A DNA stretch of 64,000 nt from Flavimaribacter sediminis (GCF_019492055.1 NZ_JAICBX010000009.1:18636-82635); one strand, 5' to 3'; numbered from the stretch's first letter, positions 26,730-34,998 are shown. Notes: a model not told the origin generated them from the sequence alone. A program made the numbers and translations.

Positions 26730-27578
26730 ATGGACTGGAAGCGGTATTGGCGGATTGTTTCGGGCGCAGTTCGCCATTTCAATAACGATGATGGTTGGGC
26801 CATGGCGAGCCATGTCGCCCTGTCTTCCCTGATGGCGTTGTTTCCGTTTCTTATATTCGCCACGTCGCTGGCGAGTTTTCTGGGCGCGCACGCCTTCGCC
26901 GAGACTGCGGTGCATCTGATTTTCGACACCTGGCCGTCGCGGGTCGCCGATCCGATTTCCCGCGAGGTGATGGACGTGCTGACCGTGAATCGCGGGGGCC
27001 TTCTGACGATCAGCGTCGCCGCCGCCTTCTTCTTCGCCTCCAACGGGGTCGAGGCGCTGAGGGTCGCGCTCAACCGCGCCTACCGGGTCAGCGACACGCG
27101 CTCGATCTTTTTTACCCGCGCGCAAAGTCTCGGTTTCGTGCTTGTCGCGACAGTGCTGATGATGGCGATCAGCTTTCTTCTCGTGCTTGCGCCGCTCGCC
27201 GAAACGCTGCTGGAAAAGTATGTTCCCGCCGCCGGCAAACTGATCGCGCTGATCAAGGACTGGCGGCTGATCATTGCAGCGGCCGTTTTGCTGATCGGAC
27301 TCATCGTGTCCCACAAATGGCTGCCTGCAGGCCAACGCAGCATCTTTTCCATCCTGCCGGGCATCGTCGTCACGTTCGTGCTGTGGATTGTCGGCTCGAT
27401 GATCTTCGCGGCCTATCTGAAGACTTTTGCGAACTATTTCAGCACCTATGCGGGTCTGACGTCGCTGATGATCGCGCTGATCTTTCTCTACATCATCGGG
27501 GCGATCTTCATTCTCGGCGCCGAACTCAATGCGTCGATCCTCATCGAGGCGCGGGAAGACGAACGCCGCAATTCATAA
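26730..27578 (+). CDS. YihY/virulence factor BrkB family membrane protein
   Basis: This protein of about 282 residues has six membrane segments and the family signature around DGWAMASHVALSSLMALFPF near the N-terminus, and NYFSTYAGLTSLMIALIFLYIIGAI near the C-terminus. It was once called ribonuclease BN, but that activity belongs to another gene; its real role is unknown. The ATG at 26730 has AAGG eight bases upstream, and in-frame ATGs at 26694 and 26703 are less likely. Confidence 0.88.
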   Translation: MDWKRYWRIVSGAVRHFNNDDGWAMASHVALSSLMALFPFLIFATSLASFLGAHAFAETAVHLIFDTWPSRVADPISREVMDVLTVNRGGLLTISVAAAFFFASNGVEALRVALNRAYRVSDTRSIFFTRAQSLGFVLVATVLMMAISFLLVLAPLAETLLEKYVPAAGKLIALIKDWRLIIAAAVLLIGLIVSHKWLPAGQRSIFSILPGIVVTFVLWIVGSMIFAAYLKTFANYFSTYAGLTSLMIALIFLYIIGAIFILGAELNASILIEAREDERRNS

Positions 27579-27687
27579 AATGCGAGCGATTTCGGCAAAC
27601 CTGTCTTTAAGGATTTACGCCATGATGTACGCCTGTGAGCAGGACATCCGGGCGGCGGGTCCTGCCTGAGGTTATGGAGAGGTTTCA

Positions 27688-27978
27688 ATGTCCGCTCAAA
27701 TGTCCGACGAAGTGCTTTACGGATTGCTGGCAGGCTGCGTTATGGCCTGCTTCTTTGTCGGTCACGCCATGGACGGCGTGATGGGCCGCGCCGGTTTCGG
27801 GGTTCTCGGCAATATGCTGGTGCTGATTACGGGCCTGTTCATCGGCATCTTTTCCGCTGATCTGCTCAATCTTAGCACGATCCACATGGAAATTCTGGGC
27901 GGAGCGGCGATCATCGGCTCCTTCTCGGCGCTGATGCTGCTCGCGATCCTGAAATATCTATTCCTGAAGGTGGACTGA
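27688..27978 (+). CDS. Hypothetical three-helix membrane protein
   Basis: This is 96 residues with three hydrophobic segments (about residues 10-28, 36-58 and 70-92) and few charges. GGAGAG lies 8 nt upstream of the ATG. Its build recalls small GlsB/YeaQ-type membrane proteins but no clear signature is present. Its last 21 bp overlap the end of the convergent gluQ gene. Confidence 0.7.
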   Translation: MSAQMSDEVLYGLLAGCVMACFFVGHAMDGVMGRAGFGVLGNMLVLITGLFIGIFSADLLNLSTIHMEILGGAAIIGSFSALMLLAILKYLFLKVD

Positions 27979-28884
27979 CGCGGTCTCGACGCCGCCGGAG
28001 CGCGGGGCGTCTTCCATTGCGTCCAAGACGTCGCGGGGCGACAGGCCAGCTTCGCGCATGGCGCGGATCGAACGATCGCGATGGGTTTTCGACAGCTTCT
28101 TTCCGTCCGGCCCCAGCAGCAGTGCGTGGTGTTGATATCGGGGCTCGGGCAGGTCCAGCAATCGCTGCAGCAGGCGATGGACCGCGGTTGCGTGAAAAAG
28201 ATCCTGTCCACGCACGACGTCCGTGATTTCTTGTTCTGCGTCGTCCATGACGACGGACAGGTGGTAACTGGTGGGCGTGTCGCTGCGCGCCAGTATGACA
28301 TCGCCCCAGCTTGCGGGGTCGGCTTGAAGAACGACGCGCGCGCCGTCCGGGCCGGAGCCCAGTTCATTCCAGGCCAGATTCCCGCCGGCGCTGGCCACAG
28401 CCTGCGCCATGTCGAGCCGCAAGGTGTAGGGGCGACCGCTTTGGGTCAGCACGTCGCGTTCGGCCTTCGAGGCGTCCCGTTCAAGACCCGGATAATGCGG
28501 CTGCCCGTCGGGATCGCGCGGCCAGTGCCCGCCCCTGGCTTCGACGGCTTCAACATGCTCGCGAATTTCCCGCCGCGACATCGAGGCCGGATAGACGAGC
28601 CCCATGTCGTCCAATCTGCAAAGGGCTGAGCGGTATGCGTCGAAGTGCTCGCTCTGGCGCCGAACCGGACTGTCCCATCCGATCCCGAGCCATTGCAGAT
28701 CCTCAGCGATCTGGCGCTCGAAAGCGGGCGTGCAGCGGGCCTGGTCGATATCCTCCATCCGCAACAGCATCACACCGCCGGACCGGTCCGCCATTCGCCG
28801 GTTGAGACATGCGGACAGGGCATGGCCGAGATGGAGTTCGCCATTCGGACTTGGCGCAAAGCGGAAGACCTGGCGGTTCGTCAT
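27958..28884 (-). CDS. gluQ: Glutamyl-Q tRNA(Asp) synthetase
   Basis: This 308-residue GluRS catalytic-domain paralogue charges glutamate onto the queuosine of tRNA-Asp. The HIGH-like motif is in FAPSPNGELHLGHA (about residues 7-20) and the KMSKS-like motif is KKLSKTH near 264. There is no anticodon-binding domain, as expected. The usual zinc cysteines are not visible: where CxC is common the sequence reads VYPASMSRREI. The start MTNRQVFRF at 28884 fits the family. It is divergent from the DNA glycosylase gene (69-bp gap). Confidence 0.9.
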   Translation of the reverse strand: MTNRQVFRFAPSPNGELHLGHALSACLNRRMADRSGGVMLLRMEDIDQARCTPAFERQIAEDLQWLGIGWDSPVRRQSEHFDAYRSALCRLDDMGLVYPASMSRREIREHVEAVEARGGHWPRDPDGQPHYPGLERDASKAERDVLTQSGRPYTLRLDMAQAVASAGGNLAWNELGSGPDGARVVLQADPASWGDVILARSDTPTSYHLSVVMDDAEQEITDVVRGQDLFHATAVHRLLQRLLDLPEPRYQHHALLLGPDGKKLSKTHRDRSIRAMREAGLSPRDVLDAMEDAPRSGGVETASVHLQE

Positions 28885-28953
28885 GTGCTCTCTGTCTTGC
28901 CGTGCTATGGTTCGTTCGGATAACGCGCAACCGGACGCCGGGTTCAAGCAATA

Positions 28954-29604
28954 ATGGATTTCACTGTCATTGCCAGCAAAACCGATATCGAGACCGGTCT
29001 CGATGCGCTTTGCGCGGCCGATCCGAGATTGTTGGAGGTGCGCCGGAAGGCGGGGTCTACGCCGCTGCGCAGGCAGGATCCGGGGTTTCCCGGTCTCGCG
29101 CAGATCATCGTCGCGCAGATGGTCTCCAAGGCCAGCGCCGCCGCGATCTGGGGGCGGCTGGCGGATCAGACCGGGGGCGCAGCGCCGGCCCGCGTCGCTG
29201 CGCTCACCGATCTGCAATGCCGGGCGATCGGCCTGTCGCGCGCGAAGGAAACCACGCTTCGAGCGGCGGCGAACGCCGTGCTGTCAGGCGCGCTCGATCC
29301 GCAGGATCTTTGCCGCGTCCCTGCCGAAGAGGCCATCGCGGCCATGGTTGCGATCAAGGGTGTCGGCCGGTGGACGGCGGAGGTCTATCTGTTGTTCTGC
29401 GCCGGGCACGCGGACATATTTCCGGCCGGAGACGTGGCGTTACAGAGCGCCGTCGCGCACGCCTTGCGTCTTGCTGACCGGCCAACGCAGAAGCAGCTCT
29501 ATGCGCTGTCGGAGGAGTGGAGCCCCTGGCGCGGCGTCGCCGCCAGACTGTTCTGGGCCTACTATGCGACGGAGATGCGGCGCGCGGACGTCATCCCGGC
29601 GTGA
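28954..29604 (+). CDS. DNA-3-methyladenine glycosylase II (AlkA-like, HhH-GPD)
   Basis: This 216-residue base-excision repair enzyme has the helix-hairpin-helix IKGVGRWTAEVYLLF at about residues 134-148, followed by the catalytic aspartate in FPAGDVALQ. There is no iron-sulfur cluster cysteine set at the C-terminus, which separates it from MutY and Nth. It removes alkylated purines. Confidence 0.9.
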   Translation: MDFTVIASKTDIETGLDALCAADPRLLEVRRKAGSTPLRRQDPGFPGLAQIIVAQMVSKASAAAIWGRLADQTGGAAPARVAALTDLQCRAIGLSRAKETTLRAAANAVLSGALDPQDLCRVPAEEAIAAMVAIKGVGRWTAEVYLLFCAGHADIFPAGDVALQSAVAHALRLADRPTQKQLYALSEEWSPWRGVAARLFWAYYATEMRRADVIPA

Positions 29605-29741
29605 AAGGACAGTACAAGGGCGCGCGCGGAACCAACGCGCGATATCGCTTCCCTGCTTTATATTCCTGAGATAACTTCACAATCCTGTAACAACAGGCCT
29701 AATATACCATAATCAACGTGCGAATCACTCAGGAGAGTGAG

Positions 29742-30299
29742 GTGACAGTAGCTGTATCGCCGGATTCACTACCGGCACTTGTTTTGAACGCCGATTACCG
29801 GCCTCTGAGTTACTACCCCTTGTCGCTTTGGTCCTGGCAGGACGCGATCAAGGCCGTCTTCCTCGACCGCGTCAACATTCTTGCGGAGTACGACTTCCGC
29901 GTCTCCTCTCCAAGCATGTCGCTGGCCCTGCCGAGCGTGGTGTGCCTCAAGAGCTACGTCAAACCCAGCCGGCACCCGGCCTTCACACGCTTCAACGTGT
30001 TCCTGCGCGACCGGTTTCGCTGCCAGTATTGCGGCGCTGAACACGACCTGACCTTCGACCACGTGGTGCCGCGCCGCTTTGGCGGAGAGACGACCTGGGA
30101 GAACATCGTCGCCGCCTGCTCGTCGTGCAATCTGAAGAAGGGCGGAAAGATGCCGCAGGAAGCGCGGATGTTCCCGTCGCAGAAGCCCTATCATCCGACA
30201 GTGCACGACCTGCACAACAATGGCCGGCAGTTTCCGCCCAACTATTTGCACGAAAGCTGGATGGACTATCTCTACTGGGACGTCGAACTGGAGCCGTAA
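29742..30299 (+). CDS. HNH endonuclease family protein
   Basis: This 185-residue protein has a C-terminal HNH/McrA-like zinc fold: CQYCG at about 102-106, DLTFDHVVPRRFGG, ENIVAACSSCN. The N-terminal segment ALVLNADYRPLSYYPLSLWSW is a conserved alphaproteobacterial extension of unknown role. GTG at 29742 has AGGAG seven bases upstream; a GTG at 29718 lacks one. It is convergent with dsbB (9-bp gap). Substrate DNA unknown. Confidence 0.88.
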   Translation: MTVAVSPDSLPALVLNADYRPLSYYPLSLWSWQDAIKAVFLDRVNILAEYDFRVSSPSMSLALPSVVCLKSYVKPSRHPAFTRFNVFLRDRFRCQYCGAEHDLTFDHVVPRRFGGETTWENIVAACSSCNLKKGGKMPQEARMFPSQKPYHPTVHDLHNNGRQFPPNYLHESWMDYLYWDVELEP

Positions 30300-30308
30300 C
30301 AGTTCCGG

Positions 30309-30824
30309 TCAGTCTCTGCGCCCGAAGGCCAGGCGCAGCGAGAACCAGGCGAGCACAGCGCTTGCCAGCACGTTCCAGCCGGCCAGCGACAATCCGAAAA
30401 TCCGCAGCGCCGCCTCGTCGCATGAGGGTGGTTTGATGGCGTTGAGATCGTCGAGCAGGCTGCCCGCGTCCGTTGCGCCGCCGGCGACGCCGCTGCATCC
30501 CGACGGACCCGGCCACCAGCCCCATTCGACGCCGGAATGATAGACGCCGAGGGCTGCGCCATAGACCATGAGCAGCCCACCGGCGAGGGCCAGAACGCGG
30601 GTGATGATCGCCGGCAGTTTCAGCCAGGCCGACAGGGCGGAGAGAACCATCAGCGGCGCGCCGATGTAGTAGGGCGTGCGTTGTTCCAGGCACAGGGCGC
30701 AGGGGATATAGCCGCCTATGTGTTCGAAGCCGAGCGCGGATCCCACGACCGCCGCCATGGCGATCCCTGCTGCAAGCAACAGGGGCGCGGCGCTGCGGTC
30801 CACAGGGGCGGTCAATCTCGACAT
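30309..30824 (-). CDS. dsbB: Disulfide bond formation protein B
   Basis: This 171-residue inner membrane protein passes electrons from DsbA to quinone. The quinone-proximal pair is in IPCALCLEQR (CxxC of the first periplasmic loop) and the second pair spans SGCSGV to PPSCDEA. Four membrane helices are visible. The ATG at 30824 has GAGG eight bases upstream and lies 10 bp after the YqaA gene stop. No dsbA is in the window. Confidence 0.88.
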   Translation of the reverse strand: MSRLTAPVDRSAAPLLLAAGIAMAAVVGSALGFEHIGGYIPCALCLEQRTPYYIGAPLMVLSALSAWLKLPAIITRVLALAGGLLMVYGAALGVYHSGVEWGWWPGPSGCSGVAGGATDAGSLLDDLNAIKPPSCDEAALRIFGLSLAGWNVLASAVLAWFSLRLAFGRRD

Positions 30825-30834
30825 GGCGGGAACC

Positions 30835-31416
30835 TCAAAACACGTAGCGGACTGCGACGAAGCCGCCAATCAGGATGATCATGAACAGCAGGAACAGCAG
30901 GCCGAGATATTTTTCGATGAAGGCCTGAATAGGCGCGCCGAAACGATACAGCAGAAATGCGACCAGAAAAAAGCGCAGGCTCCTGCCGACGACGCTGACT
31001 ATGACGAATGTCAGGAAATTCAGGCCGGTGAGGCCGGAGAAGATCGTCAGCACCTTGTAGGGAAACGGCGTAACAGCGGCAAAAAGCACGCCCCAGCCGC
31101 CCCACGTATTGTACCAGTCGGTGATCTCGGTGAACGCGTCTTCCTTGCCGTAGAAATGCAGGATCGGTTCGCCGATCGCGTCGAAGAGGAACTTGCCGAT
31201 TGCGTAACCCAGCATGGCGCCGAGCACCGACGCGAAGGTGCACAGCAGGGCGAGCCGCCACCAGTCCTTGCGGTTGGCGATAACCATCGGAATGAGCAGG
31301 ACATCGGGCGGAATCGGAAAGAACGAACTTTCCGCAAACGACACGCCGGCGAGCCCGGCCTTCGCATAGCGGGTTCGTGCAAGCGACATGGTCCAGTCGT
31401 AGAGGCGTCTGATCAT
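30835..31416 (-). CDS. YqaA family membrane protein (DedA/SNARE-associated superfamily)
   Basis: This 193-residue protein has about four membrane segments and the DedA-like cores FAESSFFPIPPDVLLIP near residues 27-43 and TPFPYKVLTIFSGLTGL near 115. DedA superfamily members affect membrane homeostasis and lipid flipping; the role of the short YqaA branch is not settled. It is co-directional with dsbB. Confidence 0.88.
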   Translation of the reverse strand: MIRRLYDWTMSLARTRYAKAGLAGVSFAESSFFPIPPDVLLIPMVIANRKDWWRLALLCTFASVLGAMLGYAIGKFLFDAIGEPILHFYGKEDAFTEITDWYNTWGGWGVLFAAVTPFPYKVLTIFSGLTGLNFLTFVIVSVVGRSLRFFLVAFLLYRFGAPIQAFIEKYLGLLFLLFMIILIGGFVAVRYVF

Positions 31417-31512
31417 CCGTGCGGGTTCCAGTGGACGGGGATGCTTTTATGACTAATCGGCGGCCCGGTAAACCGCCTTGCGCTCTTTGCAGGCAATCGC
31501 GGCAAAAGCAAG

Positions 31513-31540
31513 TTGACCAACGGTTGATGCTTCGTATATT
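31513..31540 (+). promoter_or_regulatory. Promoter of tRNA-Leu
   Basis: TTGACC (31513-31518) and TATATT (31535-31540) are 16 bp apart, and the tRNA begins about 30 bp after the -10. This is one of the best consensus promoters in the window. Confidence 0.7.
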
Positions 31541-31570
31541 GCGGCTCCGGTATCAGCCGACAGGCACCAG

Positions 31571-31656
31571 GCGGGTGTGGCGGAACTGGTAGACGCGCCA
31601 GACTCAAAATCTGGTGTCCTTTGGACGTGTCGGTTCGAGTCCGACCACCCGCACCA
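31571..31656 (+). tRNA. tRNA-Leu (anticodon CAA)
   Basis: The acceptor stem GCGGGTG (31571-31577) pairs with CACCCGC (31646-31652). The anticodon stem CCAGA/TCTGG encloses loop CTCAAAA with anticodon CAA, reading UUG. There is a long class II variable arm (TGTCCTTTGGACG), the T arm GTCGG-TTCGAGT-CCGAC, discriminator A and an encoded CCA end. It is 86 nt long. Confidence 0.97.
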
Positions 31657-31766
31657 TCCCTGCATTGTAACCGGAGCGATCGGCGGCGACTGGCGCCTTG
31701 CAAGTGAACTCGAGCCGGGCCGGGCCATGAATATCCTCCATTTTCCATGTAGATCGTACTGTCGCC

Positions 31767-33410
31767 ATGTTTCTTGAACCCGATGACTACGACACGCTGA
31801 CCGAAGGTTTTCGCTGGGACATCCCCGAGCGATTCAATATCGGCGTCGCCGTGTGCGATGTCTGGGCGGAGCGTGATCCGGACCGCGTTTGTCTCTATTA
31901 TTACCAGCCCGACGGCCCGCCCGATGCGCTGACCTACGGTGCGATGAAGCGGCAATCCGACGCAGTGGCCGCGGGGCTGGCGGCAAGAGGCGTGGGCCCC
32001 GGTGACCGGGTGGCGCTGCTTCTGCCGCAGCGCTTCGAGACCGCGATCGCCCATATCGCGATCTACAAGCTCGGCGCGATCGCCGTGCCGCTGGCCTCGC
32101 TGTTCGGCACTGAGGCGCTGCAATACCGGCTGGCGAGCGCCGGCGCGAAGGCCGTGATCACGGACCGGGCCGGCATCGAGAAAATCGCCGAGATTCGCGA
32201 CGCGCTGGACGCGCTCGACACGGTCGTGTCTGTGGATGGCTGCGACGGCGCCGTGGACTACGCCGACCTCGCGGCCACGGAAAGCGGCGCGTTTCGCCCC
32301 GTCGACACGCGCGCCGACGATCCGTCGCTGATGATCTTCACCTCCGGCACCACGGGCCCTCCGAAAGGCGCTCTGCACGGGCACCGGGTTCTGCTCGGCC
32401 ACCTGCCGGGGGTGCAGTTTCCCCATGAATTCCTGCCGCAGCCGGGCGACCGGTTCTGGACGCCGGCCGACTGGGCCTGGGCGGGCGGGCTTTTGAACGT
32501 GCTCTTGCCGTCGCTCTATTTCGGCGTGCCGATTGTCGCCTCCCGGGCGCAGAAATTCGATCCCGTGACGGCCTACCGCATCATGGAGGAGATGGAGGTG
32601 CGCAACGCCTTCATCCCGCCGACCGCTCTGCGGATGCTGAGAACCGTCGAAAAGCCGCGGGACAAATTCGATCTGAAGCTGCGGACGATCGGGTCGGGCG
32701 GGGAATCGCTTGGCCGGGAGACCTTCGAATGGGCGAAGGCCGAACTCGGCATCGTCATCAACGAGTTCTACGGCCAGACGGAATGCAATCTGGTCCTGTC
32801 GTCCTGCGCGGCGATCGGGGTGAGCCGGGTCGGCGCAATCGGCAAGCCCGTGCCGGGCCACCGCGTGGCGATCGTGGACGAAAAGGGCAATCGCGCGCCG
32901 CCCGGAACGCCGGGACAGATTGCGGTGATGCGGCCCGATCCGGTGATGTTCCTGGAATACTGGAACAACCCCCAGGCGACGGCCGCCAAATTCATCGGCG
33001 ACTGGATGCTGACGGGAGACCAGGGGATTGCGGACGATGACGGCTATATCGAGTTTTTCGGCCGCGACGACGACGTGATCACCTCGGCCGGCTACCGGAT
33101 CGGCCCCGGCGAAATCGAGGATTGCCTGACAGGGCATCCGGCGGTGGCGCTGGCGGCGGCCGTGGGCAAGCCCGATCCGGTGCGCACCGAAATCGTCAAG
33201 GCCTATATCGTGCTGAAGCCCGGGATTCGGGCGAGCCACGCGCTTGCCGGCGAAATCCAGGACTGGGTGAAGACGCGGCTCTCGGCGCATGAATATCCGC
33301 GCGAGGTGGAATTCGTGGACGCGATGCCGCTGACGACGACCGGAAAAGTGGTGCGGCGGGAGTTGAGAGACCGGGCGCAGAGGGAAACGCGGAGCCTCGA
33401 TCCGCGATAA
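31767..33410 (+). CDS. Acyl-CoA synthetase (AMP-forming, acetyl-CoA synthetase-like)
   Basis: This 547-residue adenylate-forming enzyme has the P-loop-like MIFTSGTTGPPKGALHGH at about residues 190-207, the A5 motif NEFYGQTECN near 332, MLTGDQG near 413, GRDDDVITSAGYRIGPGEIE near 431 and a terminal TTTGKVVRREL with the catalytic lysine. The family includes acetyl-, propionyl- and medium-chain acyl-CoA synthetases; substrate is not fixed. It is monocistronic, downstream of tRNA-Leu. The whole complementary strand is free of stops in one frame. Confidence 0.9.
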   Translation: MFLEPDDYDTLTEGFRWDIPERFNIGVAVCDVWAERDPDRVCLYYYQPDGPPDALTYGAMKRQSDAVAAGLAARGVGPGDRVALLLPQRFETAIAHIAIYKLGAIAVPLASLFGTEALQYRLASAGAKAVITDRAGIEKIAEIRDALDALDTVVSVDGCDGAVDYADLAATESGAFRPVDTRADDPSLMIFTSGTTGPPKGALHGHRVLLGHLPGVQFPHEFLPQPGDRFWTPADWAWAGGLLNVLLPSLYFGVPIVASRAQKFDPVTAYRIMEEMEVRNAFIPPTALRMLRTVEKPRDKFDLKLRTIGSGGESLGRETFEWAKAELGIVINEFYGQTECNLVLSSCAAIGVSRVGAIGKPVPGHRVAIVDEKGNRAPPGTPGQIAVMRPDPVMFLEYWNNPQATAAKFIGDWMLTGDQGIADDDGYIEFFGRDDDVITSAGYRIGPGEIEDCLTGHPAVALAAAVGKPDPVRTEIVKAYIVLKPGIRASHALAGEIQDWVKTRLSAHEYPREVEFVDAMPLTTTGKVVRRELRDRAQRETRSLDPR

Positions 33411-34127
33411 AGGCGGCGGCCGGCCCCGACAGGGCGTGCGGCAAGCCGTTCCGTCGGCGCTGAAACCGGACTTGCGGCCGTGCGTGAGCGGCGCGGGCGC
33501 GGATATCGCCGTGTCTTCGGATGCAATTTGGCTTTGTTTCGGGAATTCGGGATTCTGCGGCTCGTCCGGCGTGTCCGGCGGCAGGTCTTCGGCCTCGGCG
33601 GGGCAATCGATCCAGGCCTTGAACGCCTTTTTCCGCCGGGCGCGGGCCTCGTTGCGGTAGCGCCTCAGCAGGCGGCCGGGATCTTCCATGCGGCGCGCAG
33701 TGCGCGGGTCTACAAGCGCGGTGATGAGGCGCATCACCCGGCGGTCTTCCGACCGGGTGAGACTTTCGCCGGCGAGCGCCCGCTTCATCAGTTCGGCGTC
33801 GTCGCAATGGTCCGGGTAGGGGGCGGCCAGGTTTACGCCGGCTTCAAAGTCCCTGAGCGCGCGTTCGCAGGATTCAAGCCGGGCCTCGGCTTCCGCCAGC
33901 GCCAGGGCGCAGAAGCTGCGCTCGTCGCAGGGAACGAAATCGGCGAGGCTCAAATCGGGCCGGCCGAGGATGATGCGGAGCCACAGGCCGACGCGCGCCT
34001 TGTCAGGCTTCGCGGTCGCGCCGTGCCGGCGGGCGTTGCCGGAAACAGCGGCCTTGCCGGCCGGCGTTTTGGGGCCTGTGCTTTTGGCGGCGTTCGCCCG
34101 GTTGCGGCGGGCGATGTCGGTTGTCAC
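33411..34127 (-). CDS. Uncharacterised protein with STGPKTPxGK N-terminal motif (3' end unclear)
   Basis: The N-terminus reads STGPKTPAGKAAVSGNARRHG at about residues 16-36, a motif shared by a widespread but uncharacterised bacterial family. A basic, helical middle with paired arginines follows (LLRRYRNEARARRKKAFKAW). The start is GTG at 34127. No stop occurs until 31413, so the frame runs through the antisense of the acyl-CoA synthetase; I give only the part outside that gene, which leaves about 239 codons. Either the native stop was lost or the C-terminus truly overlaps. A promoter and a GTTC-N7-GTTC box lie upstream. Function unknown. Confidence 0.45.
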
Positions 34128-34216
34128 TGCTCTGTTTGGTCAGGGTTGAAGGCTTGCGACAGGGTGTGCAGTCTGGAAGCCATGAACGATGCCTTGGTAT
34201 GATTTTGGGGGTAGGC

Positions 34217-34245
34217 TTCATAGCACGGATAGCGCGAAATTGCAA
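34217..34245 (-). promoter_or_regulatory. Candidate promoter for the STGPKTPxGK gene
   Basis: On the minus strand, TTGCAA (34245-34240) and TATGAA (34222-34217) are 17 bp apart, about 80 bp before the GTG start at 34127. The LexA-type box lies just upstream of the -35. Confidence 0.45.
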
Positions 34246-34251
34246 GGAATT

Positions 34252-34266
34252 GTTCACTTTTTGTTC
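34252..34266. promoter_or_regulatory. LexA-type SOS box, GTTC-N7-GTTC
   Basis: The sequence GTTCACTTTTTGTTC is an exact match to the alphaproteobacterial LexA direct repeat GTTC-N7-GTTC, with the AT-rich spacer usual for such boxes. It lies between the divergent STGPKTPxGK gene and the HicB-like frame, 7 bp from the -35 of the former. Chance occurrence of this 8-base pattern in 64 kb is not negligible. Confidence 0.5.
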
Positions 34267-34315
34267 TGTGATAGGGTTGGCCGTACTCGTTCGACACAGT
34301 GATGTTTTTGGCAAG

Positions 34316-34444
34316 ATGATGTTTCGCGTTGACCCAGAGGTCCATCGCAAGGCGTCGCTGGCGGCGGAACTGTCCGGAAAGAGCCTCAATCAATGGGCCG
34401 AAGAGGCGCTCGCCAGGGCGGCGGATTTACCGAATTCAGAGTAG
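34316..34444 (+). CDS. Short HicB-like ribbon-helix-helix protein or hicB remnant
   Basis: The frame FRVDPEVHRKASLAAELSG then KSLNQWAEEALARAAD is the C-terminal ribbon-helix-helix DNA-binding part of HicB antitoxins (strand with R-x-D/P-x-x-H, then two helices with SLNxW). Only about 42 residues are present. The HicB N-terminal partial RNase H fold is missing, and upstream codons in this frame show no similarity. No hicA is adjacent. It is either a relic or a stand-alone Arc-sized repressor. There is no convincing ribosome binding site. Its last codons belong to a segment repeated at 35515. Confidence 0.45.
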   Translation: MMFRVDPEVHRKASLAAELSGKSLNQWAEEALARAADLPNSE

Positions 34445-34530
34445 GGAGCACCTGCCTCTCTCCTTCCGCGCCGCGGACGCGGCGCCGCTGGATGGCGGGT
34501 CAGGCCCGCAATGAGGGCAGGGGGGAAGGT
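34405..34530 (+). repeat. Direct repeat of about 125 bp, first copy (includes palindromic element copy C)
   Basis: This stretch matches 35515-35639 closely, sharing CGCTCGCCA.GGC.GCGG, ATTTACCGA, GTAGGGAGC and the whole palindromic element. It begins inside the end of the HicB-like frame. The element itself has GCGCCGCG/CGCGGCGC at 34468-34485 and the hairpin GCGGG/CCCGC at 34495-34509, ending in ATGAGGG. Confidence 0.75.
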
Positions 34531-34719
34531 CCGTTGAAAACAGCAAGGCCGTATGCGAGGCGGATGTTGTGTCGGACAGCCTCTCTTCGCCACTTCATAC
34601 CGCGCTTGACGCGGTATTCAGCGCCGTAGTTCAGCAGATGACAGCGCGCGCGGACACATCTTTTGCGCCGCGCATCGAGTGAGGCGTGATCAGGGCAGGC
34701 TTGCGACCAGGATTGTCTC
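34445..34719. other. Gene-free gap with repeats
   Basis: Between the HicB-like frame and the BrnA-like gene I see only the palindromic element copy C, the small palindrome at 34597 and no supported gene. Confidence 0.6.
34597..34617. repeat. Small palindrome ATACCGCGC/GCGGTAT
   Basis: ATACCGC and GCGGTAT are separated by GCTTGAC. The same centre CCGCGCTTGACGCGG occurs at 50892-50908, and a related form CCGCGCTTTGGCGCGG near 35857. It is a second, simpler hairpin repeat type that travels in the same intergenic regions as the bipartite element. Confidence 0.6.
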
Positions 34720-34998
34720 TCAAGCCACGGCCTTCGCCACCATGTCGGGATGCCGGGCGATCACGCGAACATAGGCGATTGCGAAGTCGGGGGCGGTCGC
34801 CCGCGCCTGCTCCCAATCCCGCAGCGTGCCGACGGGAACCCGAAAACGATTGGCGAATTCGGCTTGCGAGAGGCCCAATCCGGTCCGCGTCTTGCGGATC
34901 AGCCGGGCGCGTTGTGCGCGGTCGAGCGCATCCGCCGTCACGTCGAAATCTTCCGCATCCGATGGATCAGCAGGAAGAATGATATTCTTTTTCTTCAC
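34720..34998 (-). CDS. brnA: Helix-turn-helix antitoxin of the BrnT/BrnA type
   Basis: This 92-residue protein has an acidic N-terminus (LPADPSDAEDFDVTADALDRAQ) and an Xre-like helix-turn-helix: TGLGLSQAEFANRFRVPVGTLRDWEQ at about 44-69. The GTG at 34998 has GGAG eight bases upstream and overlaps the brnT end by 32 bp, typical of toxin-first BrnTA operons. It should neutralise BrnT and repress the operon. It appears intact, unlike the toxin gene. Calling it brnA rests on pairing with the toxin. Confidence 0.75.
   Translation of the reverse strand: MKKKNIILPADPSDAEDFDVTADALDRAQRARLIRKTRTGLGLSQAEFANRFRVPVGTLRDWEQARATAPDFAIAYVRVIARHPDMVAKAVA

Noticed and set aside
34597..34617. Intrinsic terminator of the HicB-like gene
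   Set aside because: The hairpin has no T-tract and its centre recurs at 50892, so it is better called a repeat.
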